Counted from the first letter of the stretch, positions 1 through 9,372 are shown. The stretch is 26,373 nt of DNA from an uncultured Prevotella sp. (GCA_900543155.1 UQQN01000027.1:1-26373), one strand, 5' to 3'. Notes: a model not told the origin generated them from the letters alone. Program-made: numbers and translations.

Positions 1-87
1 GGCTGCACCTCAGCAATTCAAGCAAGCTTGATTGCATTCGGTTTGCACGATAATTTAGCCCGTTTGAAACTAGATCCGAAACTTTAA
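1..87 (+). CDS. C-terminal end of an unidentified gene (partial)
   Basis: Frame 1 is open from the window edge for 28 codons and stops with TAA at 85-87. The other two forward frames contain stops within this stretch. The visible tail ends in LARLKLDPKL and looks like an ordinary soluble protein C-terminus. I do not recognise the family, and 28 open codons could occur by chance, so this is a moderate call. Confidence 0.45.
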   Translation, partial: GCTSAIQASLIAFGLHDNLARLKLDPKL

Positions 88-100
88 TTAAGGATTCCAT

Positions 101-126
101 ATTAAAAGTAAAAATTAAAAGTAAAA
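101..126. repeat. Perfect 13-bp tandem direct repeat, two copies
   Basis: ATTAAAAGTAAAA occurs at 101-113 and again immediately at 114-126, followed by a degenerate A-rich third stretch up to 136. It fills the short gap between the preceding partial gene and the GTG start at 141. Its A-richness may help ribosome access where no Shine-Dalgarno is present; that role is inference. Confidence 0.7.
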
Positions 127-140
127 ATAAAAATAGACAA

Positions 141-767
141 GTGTATATAGGAATTGCAGGAAATATTGGCTGCGGTAAGACAACGCTGACGGAAATGCTT
201 GCAGCGCATTACCAATGGGAACCACGCTATGAGGCGGTAGTGGACAATCCGTATATGGAGGACTACTATAAAGATTTGCAGAGGTGGTCGTTTGCGATGG
301 AAGTGTTTTTTTTGAAAGAACGCTTTAAGGATTTGTTAGAGTTTTCTAAGTCTGAAAATATCGTGATTCAAGACCGCACGCTTGATGAAGGCGTTTTTGT
401 GTTCACAGCAAACAACTATGAGCAGGGTTACTTGAGTAATCGCGACTTTGAGACTTATATGGAACTTTACGAGATTATGGTGGAAAAGGTGAAACAGCCC
501 GAACTGATGATTTATCTTAGGGCTTCTGTTCCGCATCTTGTAGAGAACATCCAAAAGCGCGGACGTGTTTGTGAACAAAAAATACCCATTGAGTATTTAC
601 AGGGGTTGAACGACAGGTATGAGGACTTTATTCTGAATAAATATAAAGGAAGAGTGCTCACGATTGATGTGGACGAACTCGATTATAAAACGCGTCCTGA
701 GGACTTTCAATTTATTACAGACAAGATAGACGCTATCTTACCCATTCATCTTACGCATACTAAATAA
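141..767 (+). CDS. Deoxynucleoside kinase, first of a tandem pair
   Basis: A 208-residue deoxynucleoside kinase of the dCK/dGK family, expected to phosphorylate deoxynucleosides with ATP in the cytosolic salvage pathway. The P-loop GNIGCGKTT is at residues 7-15, the conserved acidic E31 follows, DRT is at 78-80, and the arginine-rich lid segment KRGRVCEQ lies near 138-145. The start is GTG at 141; no in-frame ATG lies upstream, and the N-terminus aligns exactly with the ATG-started paralogue that begins 11 bp after its stop. The segment after DRT reads LDEG where the neighbour has IFED, so the two copies have diverged in the substrate region. Tandem dAK/dGK pairs forming heterodimers are known in Lactobacillus; similar pairing here is inference and the nucleoside specificity is unknown. 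Confidence 0.85.
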   Translation: MYIGIAGNIGCGKTTLTEMLAAHYQWEPRYEAVVDNPYMEDYYKDLQRWSFAMEVFFLKERFKDLLEFSKSENIVIQDRTLDEGVFVFTANNYEQGYLSNRDFETYMELYEIMVEKVKQPELMIYLRASVPHLVENIQKRGRVCEQKIPIEYLQGLNDRYEDFILNKYKGRVLTIDVDELDYKTRPEDFQFITDKIDAILPIHLTHTK

Positions 768-778
768 CTGAAACTACA

Positions 779-1393
779 ATGCATATAGCTATAGCCGGTA
801 ACATTGGCAGTGGCAAGACCACGCTGACAAAAATGTTGGCAAAACGATATAACTGGTCACCCCGTTTTGAACCTGTTGAACATAATCCTTATCTTGACGA
901 TTTTTATCACGATATGTCGAGATGGTCGTTTAATTTACAGATTTACTTTCTGAACAAGCGCTTTAAAGAGGTGGTGGAAATCAGCCAAAGCGACATGGAC
1001 ATTATTCAAGACCGCACCATCTTTGAGGATGCTTGCATCTTTGCTCCTAACTTGCACGGACAGGGGTATATGTCGGATCGTGACTTCAGCAATTACTCTG
1101 ACTTGTTCGACACGATGATGACGCTTGTTAAATTGCCCGACTTGATGATTTATATTCGCTCGACGGTGCCTAATCTTATTAACCAAATTGGCAAGCGCGG
1201 ACGTGAATGTGAACAGACTATTCGCATCGATTATCTGAAGGGTTTGAACGACAGATATGAGGAGTGGATTAAGAACTATAAGGGCAACCTGATTATTGTG
1301 GATGGCGACACGCAAAAGTTTGAATCGGACACGGAGGCATTCAGAAATATTACGGATAAAATTGATGCCAAGTTGTACGGGTTGTTTAAATAG
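779..1393 (+). CDS. Deoxynucleoside kinase, second of a tandem pair
   Basis: A 204-residue paralogue of the preceding kinase and probably cotranscribed with it. The P-loop GNIGSGKTT is at residues 7-15, E31 is conserved, and DRTIFEDA spans 78-85, close to the DRSIYEDA of Lactobacillus deoxyadenosine and deoxyguanosine kinases. The lid motif KRGRECEQ is present, and the C-terminus carries VDGD before a final helix, as in those enzymes. Length is normal for the family. This copy retains the more standard active-site loop, so it may carry the main purine-deoxynucleoside kinase activity, while the upstream copy may have another specificity or a partner role (inference). Confidence 0.88.
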   Translation: MHIAIAGNIGSGKTTLTKMLAKRYNWSPRFEPVEHNPYLDDFYHDMSRWSFNLQIYFLNKRFKEVVEISQSDMDIIQDRTIFEDACIFAPNLHGQGYMSDRDFSNYSDLFDTMMTLVKLPDLMIYIRSTVPNLINQIGKRGRECEQTIRIDYLKGLNDRYEEWIKNYKGNLIIVDGDTQKFESDTEAFRNITDKIDAKLYGLFK

Positions 1394-1555
1394 TGTTTTT
1401 TAGAACTTAGCATGGGGCGCAAAGTATGTTTGAAATTCGCTAAAAATCATGGTTGGTTTTATGCTGTGAATGACGTACCTTGCCTTTGCTAATCTGATAA
1501 ATGGATTAAAAACCAGTTTTTCGGTGAAAGCACGTAGTATTCACAAAAAAATTAC

Positions 1556-1563
1556 TACTTTTG
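1556..1563 (+). promoter_or_regulatory. Bacteroidetes-type -7 box upstream of serS
   Basis: TACTTTTG matches the TAnnTTTG -7 consensus and ends 31 bp before the serS ATG. No convincing TTTG -33 element is seen at the expected 19-21 bp spacing, so only the -7 half is supported. Confidence 0.5.
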
Positions 1564-1594
1564 CGGTCAAACAACGAAAATAAGAAAGAAAGCT

Positions 1595-2869
1595 ATGCTT
1601 ACTATCAAACAAATCACTGACGACAAAGAAGCCGTGATTCGCGGTTTAGAGAAGAAACATTTTAAGGGAGCACGCGAGGCCATTGACCAAGTGCTTGCCT
1701 ACGACAATAAGCGCAAAGAGGCTCAGGGCGAACTCGATAGCCTCAACGCTCAAGCAAAGGTGCTCTCGAAGAGCATCGGTGGCTTGATGAAAGAAGGCAA
1801 AAAAGAAGAGGCTGAAGAGGCTAAAAAACAAGTTGCCGACATCAAGGTGAGAAGCAAAGAACTTGAGGAAATCATGAAGCAGGCGGATGAGGATAAGCGC
1901 AATTTGCTTTATACTATCCCTAACGTGCCCTACGACATTGTGCCCGAAGGTACTGGCGCTGAAGACAACTTGGTGGTGAAGACAGGTGGTCACGACACGG
2001 TTTTGCCCAAGGATGCACTCCCCCACTGGGAATTGGCTAAGAAATATAACCTCATCGACTTTGACTTAGGTGTAAAGATTTCGGGTGCTGGTTTCCCTGT
2101 ATACGTGGGTATGGGTGCTCGCTTGCAGCGTGCCTTAATCAACTTCTTCCTTGACGAGGCTCGCAAGGCTGGTTACACTGAAATTATGCCCCCTACAGTA
2201 GTGAATGCTGCTTCGGGTTTTGGTACAGGTCAGTTGCCCGATAAGGAAGGACAGATGTATCACTGCGAGGTTGACGACCTTTATCTTATCCCCACTGCTG
2301 AGGTGCCTGTAACAAACATCTATCGTGACGTGATTTTGAACGAGGATCAACTTCCTATTAAGAATTGTGCTTACACACAATGTTTCCGTCGCGAGGCTGG
2401 TAGCTATGGTAAGGATGTGCGTGGCTTGAACCGTTTGCACGAGTTCTCTAAGATTGAGATTGTGCGTATCGACACACCCGAACACTCTGAACAGTCGCAC
2501 CAAGAGATGTTGGCACACGTGGAAGGTTTGTTGCAAAAGCTTGAATTGCCCTACCGCATTTTGCGTCTTTGTGGTGGCGACATGAGCTTTACTTCTTCTA
2601 TCTGCTACGACTTTGAGGTTTATAGCGAAGCTCAAAAGCGCTGGTTAGAGGTTAGCTCGGTTTCGAACTTCGACACTTATCAGGCTAATCGTTTGCAATG
2701 CCGCTATCGTGGTGCTGATAAGAAGATTCAACTCTGCCACACGCTTAATGGTTCGGCACTTGCATTGCCCCGTATTGTGGCTGCATTGCTCGAAGACTTC
2801 CAAACTCCTGAGGGCATCCGCATTCCTAAGGCACTCCAGCCTTACATGGGTTGCGAGATGATTAAGTAA
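1595..2869 (+). CDS. serS: Seryl-tRNA synthetase
   Basis: A 424-residue class II aminoacyl-tRNA synthetase that charges tRNA-Ser with serine in the cytosol. The N-terminal part (about residues 28-110) is the Lys/Glu-rich long coiled-coil arm that contacts the tRNA. The catalytic core carries motif 2 as QCFRREAGSYGKDVRGLNR with the typical RLHEFSKIE continuation, and motif 3 as LNGSALALPRIVAALLE near the C-terminus, where many SerRS have a Gly in place of the first Ala and a different stretch before the Arg. Length is normal. The ATG at 1595 gives the standard MLTIKQI start and is preceded by its own -7 box. Confidence 0.97.
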   Translation: MLTIKQITDDKEAVIRGLEKKHFKGAREAIDQVLAYDNKRKEAQGELDSLNAQAKVLSKSIGGLMKEGKKEEAEEAKKQVADIKVRSKELEEIMKQADEDKRNLLYTIPNVPYDIVPEGTGAEDNLVVKTGGHDTVLPKDALPHWELAKKYNLIDFDLGVKISGAGFPVYVGMGARLQRALINFFLDEARKAGYTEIMPPTVVNAASGFGTGQLPDKEGQMYHCEVDDLYLIPTAEVPVTNIYRDVILNEDQLPIKNCAYTQCFRREAGSYGKDVRGLNRLHEFSKIEIVRIDTPEHSEQSHQEMLAHVEGLLQKLELPYRILRLCGGDMSFTSSICYDFEVYSEAQKRWLEVSSVSNFDTYQANRLQCRYRGADKKIQLCHTLNGSALALPRIVAALLEDFQTPEGIRIPKALQPYMGCEMIK

Positions 2870-2874
2870 AGAAG

Positions 2875-2993
2875 AAGTTAGAGGAAGTTAGAAGGAAGTT
2901 AGAGGAAGTTTCAAGAAGAAGAAGAAGAAGTTAGAAGAAAGTTTGCCACTACCTTATTTGCGAGGCATTCTTTCTTCTGACTTCCTCTAACTT
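2875..2993. repeat. Purine-rich repeats with an imperfect inverted repeat after serS
   Basis: A 19-bp arm at 2875-2893 pairs with 2975-2993 with one mismatch. The left side also holds a second copy of the AAGTTAGAGGAAGTT core at 2896-2910 and six AAG triplets at 2913-2930. After the right arm CTAACTTTTT occurs twice (2987-2996 and 3000-3009). The region lies between serS and ruvX and may act as a transcription terminator or merely be repeat-derived filler. Confidence 0.6.
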
Positions 2994-3040
2994 TTTAAAC
3001 TAACTTTTTGCAAATGTCTTTTCACCCATAAAATTTAACT

Positions 3041-3496
3041 ATGCGACTCCTATCCATTGACTACGGAAAAAAAAGGACGGGCATTGCAGTAACCGACCCT
3101 GCACAAATTATTGCCAACGGACTGACCACTGTAGACACACAAGACTTGCTAAAATTCTTGATTGACTATGTGGGACGCGAGCCAGTGGAGAAGTTCGTAG
3201 TGGGACTGCCCACACAACCCAATGGCGAGCCCAGTGAAAATCAAGCACGTGTGCTGAAATTTGCTGACAAACTTAAAAAGGCTTTGCCTAATATTCCTGT
3301 TGAGTTTTACGACGAGCGCTTTACCTCGGTACTCGCTCATCGCGCCATTATTGATAGTGGCATAAGCAAAAAACGCCGACAGAACGATAAAGGATTGGTG
3401 GATGAAATTAGCGCTTGCATCATTCTGCAAAACTACATGGAGGGACACTCGGCACAAACTGATATGCCCGACTTGCCTCCTATGCCTAATTGGTAA
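3041..3496 (+). CDS. ruvX: RuvX/YqgF-family Holliday-junction-resolvase-like nuclease
   Basis: A 151-residue RNase H-fold protein of the YqgF/RuvX family, implicated in Holliday junction resolution and/or processing of the 16S rRNA 5' end. The first acidic strand reads LLSIDYGKKRTGIAVTD with the conserved D7. DERFTS lies mid-protein, and a C-terminal acidic residue sits in NDKGLVDEISACIIL, giving the expected three-acid arrangement. Length is normal for the family with a slightly extended tail. It begins the run ruvX-def-TPR, spaced by 54 and 25 bp, which looks like an operon. Confidence 0.93.
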   Translation: MRLLSIDYGKKRTGIAVTDPAQIIANGLTTVDTQDLLKFLIDYVGREPVEKFVVGLPTQPNGEPSENQARVLKFADKLKKALPNIPVEFYDERFTSVLAHRAIIDSGISKKRRQNDKGLVDEISACIILQNYMEGHSAQTDMPDLPPMPNW

Positions 3497-3550
3497 CTTC
3501 TTGCAGAAAGTTTTTTCCCCTCCATTCTCCATAAAACATAATAAAAAGAA

Positions 3551-4111
3551 ATGATTCTCCCCATCTATACTTATGGTATGCCCGTTCTTCGTAAAGAAGC
3601 ACAAGACATTACCCCTGATTATCCCGAACTGAAGCAACTTATTGCTGATATGTTCGAAACCATGTACCACAGTGATGGTGTAGGTTTGGCTGCTCCACAA
3701 ATTGGCAAAGCCATCCGCGTGGTAGTAATTACGCTCGACCCGCTGAAAGAAGATTATCCCGAATACGAAGGCTTTAACAAGGCATATATCAATCCGCAAA
3801 TTTTAGAGTTTGACGACTCTGAAACAAAATCAATGGACGAAGGTTGCTTGAGTTTGCCTGGCATTAACGAACCTGTACGTCGTCCGACACGTATCCACGT
3901 GAAATACTTGGACGAGGACTTTAACGAGCACGATGAATGGGTTGAAGGCTTCTTAGCTCGCGTTATGCAGCATGAGTTTGACCACTTAGATGGTCACCTC
4001 TTTATTGACCGCATCTCACCCCTTCGCAAACAAATGATTCGCAGCAAACTCAGCCAAATGCTGAAAGGTAAATTCCGCTGCGCTTATAAAGTGAAATGCC
4101 CTAAGAAGTAA
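3551..4111 (+). CDS. def: Peptide deformylase
   Basis: A 186-residue metallohydrolase that removes the formyl group from the initiator methionine of new proteins. All three family motifs are visible: GVGLAAPQ at residues 43-50, EGCLS at 97-101 with metal ligand C99, and HEFDH at 142-146 supplying the two His ligands and the catalytic Glu143. Length is normal for a bacterial deformylase. It sits 54 bp after ruvX and 25 bp before the TPR gene. Confidence 0.97.
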   Translation: MILPIYTYGMPVLRKEAQDITPDYPELKQLIADMFETMYHSDGVGLAAPQIGKAIRVVVITLDPLKEDYPEYEGFNKAYINPQILEFDDSETKSMDEGCLSLPGINEPVRRPTRIHVKYLDEDFNEHDEWVEGFLARVMQHEFDHLDGHLFIDRISPLRKQMIRSKLSQMLKGKFRCAYKVKCPKK

Positions 4112-4136
4112 TCTTCTCAGAAGTAATCTTCAAACA

Positions 4137-6125
4137 ATGTCTTTTAAACTCACATCACATATTACGGCACAAAGGTTTTGCCTTAAGTTCAAGGCAAGCC
4201 TCTGTGCCGTAGTATGTTTTTTAGCCTTGTGCCCCTTGCATCTGTCGGCACAGATTGATGCCGAAACTGTGACGAATATGGGACGCAATGCTCTAAGCGT
4301 TGACGACTATCTTACTGCCATTCACTATTTTAACCAAGCCATCGAGAGTAAACCTTATTTGGCTTCGCCCTATTATTACAGGGCCTACGCGAAATTTACA
4401 CTCGAAGACTACCGTGGTGCTGAAACTGACTGTAACAAAAGCATTGAGTTGAACCCTTTTATTGCCGAGGTTTATCAGTTGCGCGGACTGTGTCGCATAC
4501 ACACCGAAGATTTTAAGGGTGCTATTGCTGACTATTCGCAAACGCTAAAAGAGAAACCCGATGACCAGGCTTCGCGCTATAACCGTGCCTTGTGTTATAT
4601 GCAACTCAAACAATATGTGGAGGCAAACAGTGACTTAGAATTTATTCTGAAAAAATGGCCCAATAACTACCGCACCTATTTAGTAAAGGCGCAAAGTTTG
4701 CTTGAACAAAAAGACACACTGAAGGCTATGGAGTGGGTGGACAAGTTGTTGAGCAAAAATCCACGCGAAGGCACTGCTTGGAGCTTTAAAGGACGCTACG
4801 AATTAGGCAAGGAGCATTATGCTGTGGCAGACTCCTGTCTTACGCAAGCCATTCTTTACCTACCCAACGACTTTGAACTCTATATTGCCCGCGCACAAGC
4901 TCGACATGCTTTGGGTAAATTTGGATTGGCTATCAATGACTACGACCAAACCATTGCCTTGCAACCCAATCATTTTGTGGCACACTATAACCGTGGGTTG
5001 CTACGCTCGTTTGTGGGGGATTTGAATCGCGCTATTGAGGACTTTGACTTTGTGATTAAAACAGAGCCTAACAACACGTTGGCACTTTATAACCGTGCCC
5101 AACTACGACAACAGGTGGGCAATTATAAAGGGGCGATTGCCGACTACAGCAAACTGATTAAGGCTTACCCCAACTTTATGTATGGTTACTTGCAACGCGC
5201 TGAACTACGACGTAAGGTGGGCGACATACGTGGGGCACAAAATGACGAAACGGTAGTGGCACGTCGTAACTTGGATTTAGCCTTTGGTCGTGCACGTCCG
5301 TTGCAACGCACCAAGGTGCGACTACGCTCTGACCACGAGTTAGACAAATACCAACAGTTGGTACAGGAGAATGTGGATACTGCACGCAATGTGTTTGGCA
5401 ATTTCTATGGCAAGGTGCAAAATGAGAAAGTGGAAGCAGACTTGCTACCGATGTATGCGCCAGCCTTTGCCAATATTCAGTTACACGGATACCGATCGGC
5501 TGGATTTATGGCTGAAATGAATCGCTACAAGCACGTGAATACATCGTATAGAGTTTACGTGCTCACTGCAGATATTGAAACAGGCAGTGCACAAAATGCT
5601 GAAAGCGATGCACGACAATATGAACGCACGGAGCAACATTGTAGTGCTTTAGAACGATTGCTCATCCAATCGTCTATTGCCTTGGCTAAATACGATTATA
5701 CTTCGGCACTTAACGAGGCAAATAAGGCGGTTAAAACAGACTCTACGTCGGTAATTGCCCTTATGCAACGCAGCAATGTGTTGATGCGCAAGGCTAATGC
5801 CACAAACACGGATGCCACTATGCGCGATGCTTATTTGCAAATGGCGGTGGCAGGACTAAAAACGGCTGAAAAGTTGGCACCGACCAATGCGTATGTGGCT
5901 TATAACATGGGGTGTGCCTTGGCAAGCAAACATGCTGTGCAAGCTGCTATCGACGCTTTTACACAAGCCATTAAATTGGACGAACGCTTGCCCGAGGCTT
6001 ACTATAACCGGGCATTGCTCTACTCCAAACTCGACCAAAAAGACAAGGCTTATGCTGACTTAAGCAGAGCCGGACAATTAGGTCTTTATAAGGCTTACGC
6101 ATTGATTAAACAAATAAAGCAATAA
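4137..6125 (+). CDS. Large exported tetratricopeptide-repeat protein
   Basis: A 662-residue protein with an N-terminal hydrophobic signal segment (about residues 21-39, ending LHLSAQ). About ten TPR units follow from residue 45 to 380, recognisable by recurring patterns such as YYYRAYAKFTLEDYRGAETD and ALYNRAQLRQQVGNYKGAIADY. A middle region rich in charged residues (about 390-500) lacks clear TPRs, and three or four further TPRs (about 505-650) end the protein. TPRs are protein-interaction scaffolds, and the signal peptide implies a periplasmic or envelope location. As I recall, related TPR genes follow ruvX and def in other Bacteroidales, where thrS comes next; here a glycosidase follows. 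The partner is unknown. Confidence 0.85.
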   Translation: MSFKLTSHITAQRFCLKFKASLCAVVCFLALCPLHLSAQIDAETVTNMGRNALSVDDYLTAIHYFNQAIESKPYLASPYYYRAYAKFTLEDYRGAETDCNKSIELNPFIAEVYQLRGLCRIHTEDFKGAIADYSQTLKEKPDDQASRYNRALCYMQLKQYVEANSDLEFILKKWPNNYRTYLVKAQSLLEQKDTLKAMEWVDKLLSKNPREGTAWSFKGRYELGKEHYAVADSCLTQAILYLPNDFELYIARAQARHALGKFGLAINDYDQTIALQPNHFVAHYNRGLLRSFVGDLNRAIEDFDFVIKTEPNNTLALYNRAQLRQQVGNYKGAIADYSKLIKAYPNFMYGYLQRAELRRKVGDIRGAQNDETVVARRNLDLAFGRARPLQRTKVRLRSDHELDKYQQLVQENVDTARNVFGNFYGKVQNEKVEADLLPMYAPAFANIQLHGYRSAGFMAEMNRYKHVNTSYRVYVLTADIETGSAQNAESDARQYERTEQHCSALERLLIQSSIALAKYDYTSALNEANKAVKTDSTSVIALMQRSNVLMRKANATNTDATMRDAYLQMAVAGLKTAEKLAPTNAYVAYNMGCALASKHAVQAAIDAFTQAIKLDERLPEAYYNRALLYSKLDQKDKAYADLSRAGQLGLYKAYALIKQIKQ

Positions 6126-6213
6126 AAGGCATTTTTGAAAATTGCTTCTCTGATTTGATTAGAAAGGCATTCTCAGAAAACTCAAAAAGACTTTATAAAA
6201 TAAACCAATACTT

Positions 6214-9200
6214 ATGCGAAAAACAGTGTTACTAACCATGGCAGCCGCTTCAATTATGGCTTGCTATGCACAAAAGAGCCATACACCCTATTGGCTCGAC
6301 CCTGCAGCCAATCGCATTGGCACTGAAGTTCCACGTTCAGACTTCTTTGCCTATGAAACGACAAATCTTGCTGCAGCAGGCAATAAGCAAACATCGGCAC
6401 GATACCTCTCGCTCGAAGGTAAGTGGAAATTCAAGTTTGCTAAAAACCACAACGATGCACCCGCAAAGTTCTATGAAAAGAACTTTGACGACTCTACTTG
6501 GGAAGATTTTCCCGTACCTGGACTCTTTGAGTTAAACGGACACGGAGACCCTACCTATAAAAATGTGGGCTATGCTTGGGCTACGCAGTTTGAACCTAAT
6601 CCTCCCTACGTAGAAGAAAAAAATAACTACACAGGTTCGTACCGTAAAGAAATTGTGATTCCTGAAAATTGGAAGAACGAGAAAATCTACCTTCACGTAG
6701 GTTCAGCTACATCAAACCTAAGCGTTTGGGTAAATGGCAAATTCGTGGGATATAGCGAAGACTCTAAGTCGGCTGCTGAATTTGATCTTACCCCCTACCT
6801 CACCCCAGGCAAAAAAAATTTGATTGCCATGCAGGTAATGCGTTGGTGCGATGGTTCTTATTTTGAAGACCAAGACTTTTGGCGCCTTACAGGTATCGCA
6901 CGCGAGGTATATCTTTACGCACGTCCGCAAAGCCACATCTCTGATGTTTTCATTACCCCCGACCTCACCGACAACTATGTGAATGGTGTGCTCTCAATAA
7001 AGCTTAACAGCATTGCATGTAAGGGTAAAAACGCCGTGCTCACACTGAAAGACAAAGCTGGCAAGGTGGTAAAAACCGAGAACGTGCGTTTGAACAACGA
7101 AACCACTGTGAAATGGCACATTGACAATCCACTAAAATGGACTGCCGAAACGCCTAACCTCTATAAATTGAGCATCGACCTCATGGAGGGTTCAAAACTC
7201 ATTGAGAGCATTGCACAAAATGTAGGTTTCAGAAAAGTTGAAATCAAAGATGCACAACTGCTTGTAAATGGCCAACCCGTTCTTATAAAAGGTGTAAACC
7301 GTCACGAAATGGACCCTGATGGCGCATACGTAGTGAGCACCGAACGTATGTTGCAAGACATTCAACTCATGAAACAGCATAACATCAATGCTGTGCGCAC
7401 TTGCCACTATCCTAACGATCCACGTTGGTACGACCTCTGTGACCAATACGGCATCTACGTAATGGCTGAAGCTAACATTGAGTCGCACGGAATGGGTTAC
7501 GGCGAGAAATCATTGGCAAAAGTTCCTCGCTACGAACAAACGCACCTTGAACGTAACCGCAACAACACCTACATTCTTAAAAACCACCCCAGCATCATTA
7601 GTTGGAGTCTTGGCAACGAAGCAGGCTATGGTGTGAACATGGAAAAGGCATACGACATGGTAAAAGCCTTCGACCCCTCACGCCCCATACACTATGAACG
7701 TGCATTGCAAGAACGTGGCACCGACATCTACAGCGAGATGTACTTGCCCTACGATTACTGCGAAAACTATGCCAAGCGCAAAGACATTACACGTCCACTT
7801 ATTCTCTGTGAATATGCGCATGCCATGGGCAACTCGGAAGGTGCATTCGATGAATATTGGAAATTGGTGCGCAAATATCCACACTTCCAAGGTGGCTTTA
7901 TTTGGGACTTCGTAGACCAAGGCTTGCGCGGAAAGAATAAACAAGGTAAAGAAATCTACACCTATGGCGGTGACTATGGTCGCTACCCAGCCTCCGACCA
8001 TAACTTTAACTGCAATGGTCTGTTTAATCCCGACCGTGTAGCTCACCCACACGTCGACGAGGTTGACTATAACTACCAAAACATTTGGACGACACTGACT
8101 GATAGCATAAAGGGCGTTGTTGATATTTACAACGAAAACTTCTTTACCTCGCTCGACAATGTGTCGCTCAACTGGACACTGCTTTGCAATGGCGAGCAAG
8201 AAGCTGCGGGCACAGTGGCTGACATCAGTGTAAAGCCTCAAGCACACAGCAGTGTTGAGTTAGAGGGCTTCCCAAAATTTAATGCAAAGAGTGGCGAATA
8301 TGTGTTACAACTCGACTATCGCCTTAAGCAAAACGAACCTTTGGTTGAAGCAGGTCATGTTGTGGCTCGCCAAGAGTTTTCTTTGAGTAACTACCATTTC
8401 CCCACACTCATCGACACGCAAAATGCCACACTTATGAAGCCAGCCGTAATTGGCAAGAAAAAGAAACCTGCATTAGTCGAAAAAGAAGAGCAGTTGGCAT
8501 GCTTAACCCTCTCGGCAAACAACACCGCAGTGACCATCAATAAGCAAACAGGCTTGATTGACTATTTGGACATTGATGGCAAACCTATGTTCGAAGAAGG
8601 CTATTCACTAAAACCCGACTTTTGGCGTGCTCCCACCGACAACGACTATGGTGCTTCTATACAAAAAGTTTTAGGTACTTGGCGCGAACCCGAAATGAAG
8701 CTTACAAGCCTCACCGACACTGTGCAGGGCATTTGTCGCAGCGTTGTAGCTACTTATAGTATGCCTACAGTTGATGCCACACTTACACTCACCTACACGC
8801 TCAATACCACGGGACAACTCATGGTTACGCAGCAACTTAAAGTGAATCCACAGGCTAAGGCAAAACCCGTACTACCCAGATTTGGTATGACATTGGTTAT
8901 GCCACAAGGTTTCGACCACATTCACTACTACGGACGTGGACCAATCGAGAATTATTGGGATCGTCACACTTCTACCTTCTTGGGCATTTACAACCAAAGT
9001 GTAGCAAGTCAATACGCTTCCTATATCCGTCCACAAGAAAGTGGCAACAAAACTGACGTACGTTGGTGGAGCATTTACAATGACTCGAGCGACGAGGGCA
9101 TTACTTTCACTGCTCCCGAACCTTTAGAAATGGCATCACTAAACTACCTTACCTCTGACCTTGATGGCGGACCTGTTAAGGATGCCAAACAAATGCACTC

Positions 9201-9360
9201 TGGCGACCTCACACCACGTCCGTTCACTGTGGTACATATTGCACAACGTCAAATGGGGTTAGGTTGTATCGACTCTTGGGGCGCATGGCCACTTGCCAAA
9301 TATCTCATCCCCTATGCCGACCACAGCTTCTCATTTATTATTACACCGGGCGTAAAATAA
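6214..9360 (+). CDS. Exported glycoside hydrolase family 2 beta-galactosidase
   Basis: A 1048-residue LacZ-like enzyme expected to cleave terminal beta-galactosides. A signal peptide (residues 1-19, ending CYAQ) implies periplasmic or surface location, unlike cytosolic E. coli LacZ. Domain order follows LacZ: N-terminal sugar-binding jelly roll (about 60-235), immunoglobulin-like domain (about 240-345), TIM barrel (about 350-640), another Ig-like domain, and a C-terminal galactose-mutarotase-like sandwich (about 790-1045). The acid/base is E469 in WSLGNEAGYG and the nucleophile is E533 in ILCEYAHAMGNS. No SusC/SusD genes adjoin it, so it is not obviously in a polysaccharide-utilisation locus. 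Galactose specificity is the best guess from overall similarity to LacZ. Confidence 0.92.
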   Translation: MRKTVLLTMAAASIMACYAQKSHTPYWLDPAANRIGTEVPRSDFFAYETTNLAAAGNKQTSARYLSLEGKWKFKFAKNHNDAPAKFYEKNFDDSTWEDFPVPGLFELNGHGDPTYKNVGYAWATQFEPNPPYVEEKNNYTGSYRKEIVIPENWKNEKIYLHVGSATSNLSVWVNGKFVGYSEDSKSAAEFDLTPYLTPGKKNLIAMQVMRWCDGSYFEDQDFWRLTGIAREVYLYARPQSHISDVFITPDLTDNYVNGVLSIKLNSIACKGKNAVLTLKDKAGKVVKTENVRLNNETTVKWHIDNPLKWTAETPNLYKLSIDLMEGSKLIESIAQNVGFRKVEIKDAQLLVNGQPVLIKGVNRHEMDPDGAYVVSTERMLQDIQLMKQHNINAVRTCHYPNDPRWYDLCDQYGIYVMAEANIESHGMGYGEKSLAKVPRYEQTHLERNRNNTYILKNHPSIISWSLGNEAGYGVNMEKAYDMVKAFDPSRPIHYERALQERGTDIYSEMYLPYDYCENYAKRKDITRPLILCEYAHAMGNSEGAFDEYWKLVRKYPHFQGGFIWDFVDQGLRGKNKQGKEIYTYGGDYGRYPASDHNFNCNGLFNPDRVAHPHVDEVDYNYQNIWTTLTDSIKGVVDIYNENFFTSLDNVSLNWTLLCNGEQEAAGTVADISVKPQAHSSVELEGFPKFNAKSGEYVLQLDYRLKQNEPLVEAGHVVARQEFSLSNYHFPTLIDTQNATLMKPAVIGKKKKPALVEKEEQLACLTLSANNTAVTINKQTGLIDYLDIDGKPMFEEGYSLKPDFWRAPTDNDYGASIQKVLGTWREPEMKLTSLTDTVQGICRSVVATYSMPTVDATLTLTYTLNTTGQLMVTQQLKVNPQAKAKPVLPRFGMTLVMPQGFDHIHYYGRGPIENYWDRHTSTFLGIYNQSVASQYASYIRPQESGNKTDVRWWSIYNDSSDEGITFTAPEPLEMASLNYLTSDLDGGPVKDAKQMHSGDLTPRPFTVVHIAQRQMGLGCIDSWGAWPLAKYLIPYADHSFSFIITPGVK

Positions 9361-9372
9361 TAAAAGTATAAC

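Noticed and set aside
2913..2930. CRISPR-like or coding repeat from the AAG run
   Set aside because: A simple triplet microsatellite with no spacers and no open frame worth calling.
7678..8247. Long antisense open frame in the beta-galactosidase gene
   Set aside because: Lies wholly opposite conserved GH2 catalytic residues; it is a shadow of that gene's codon bias.
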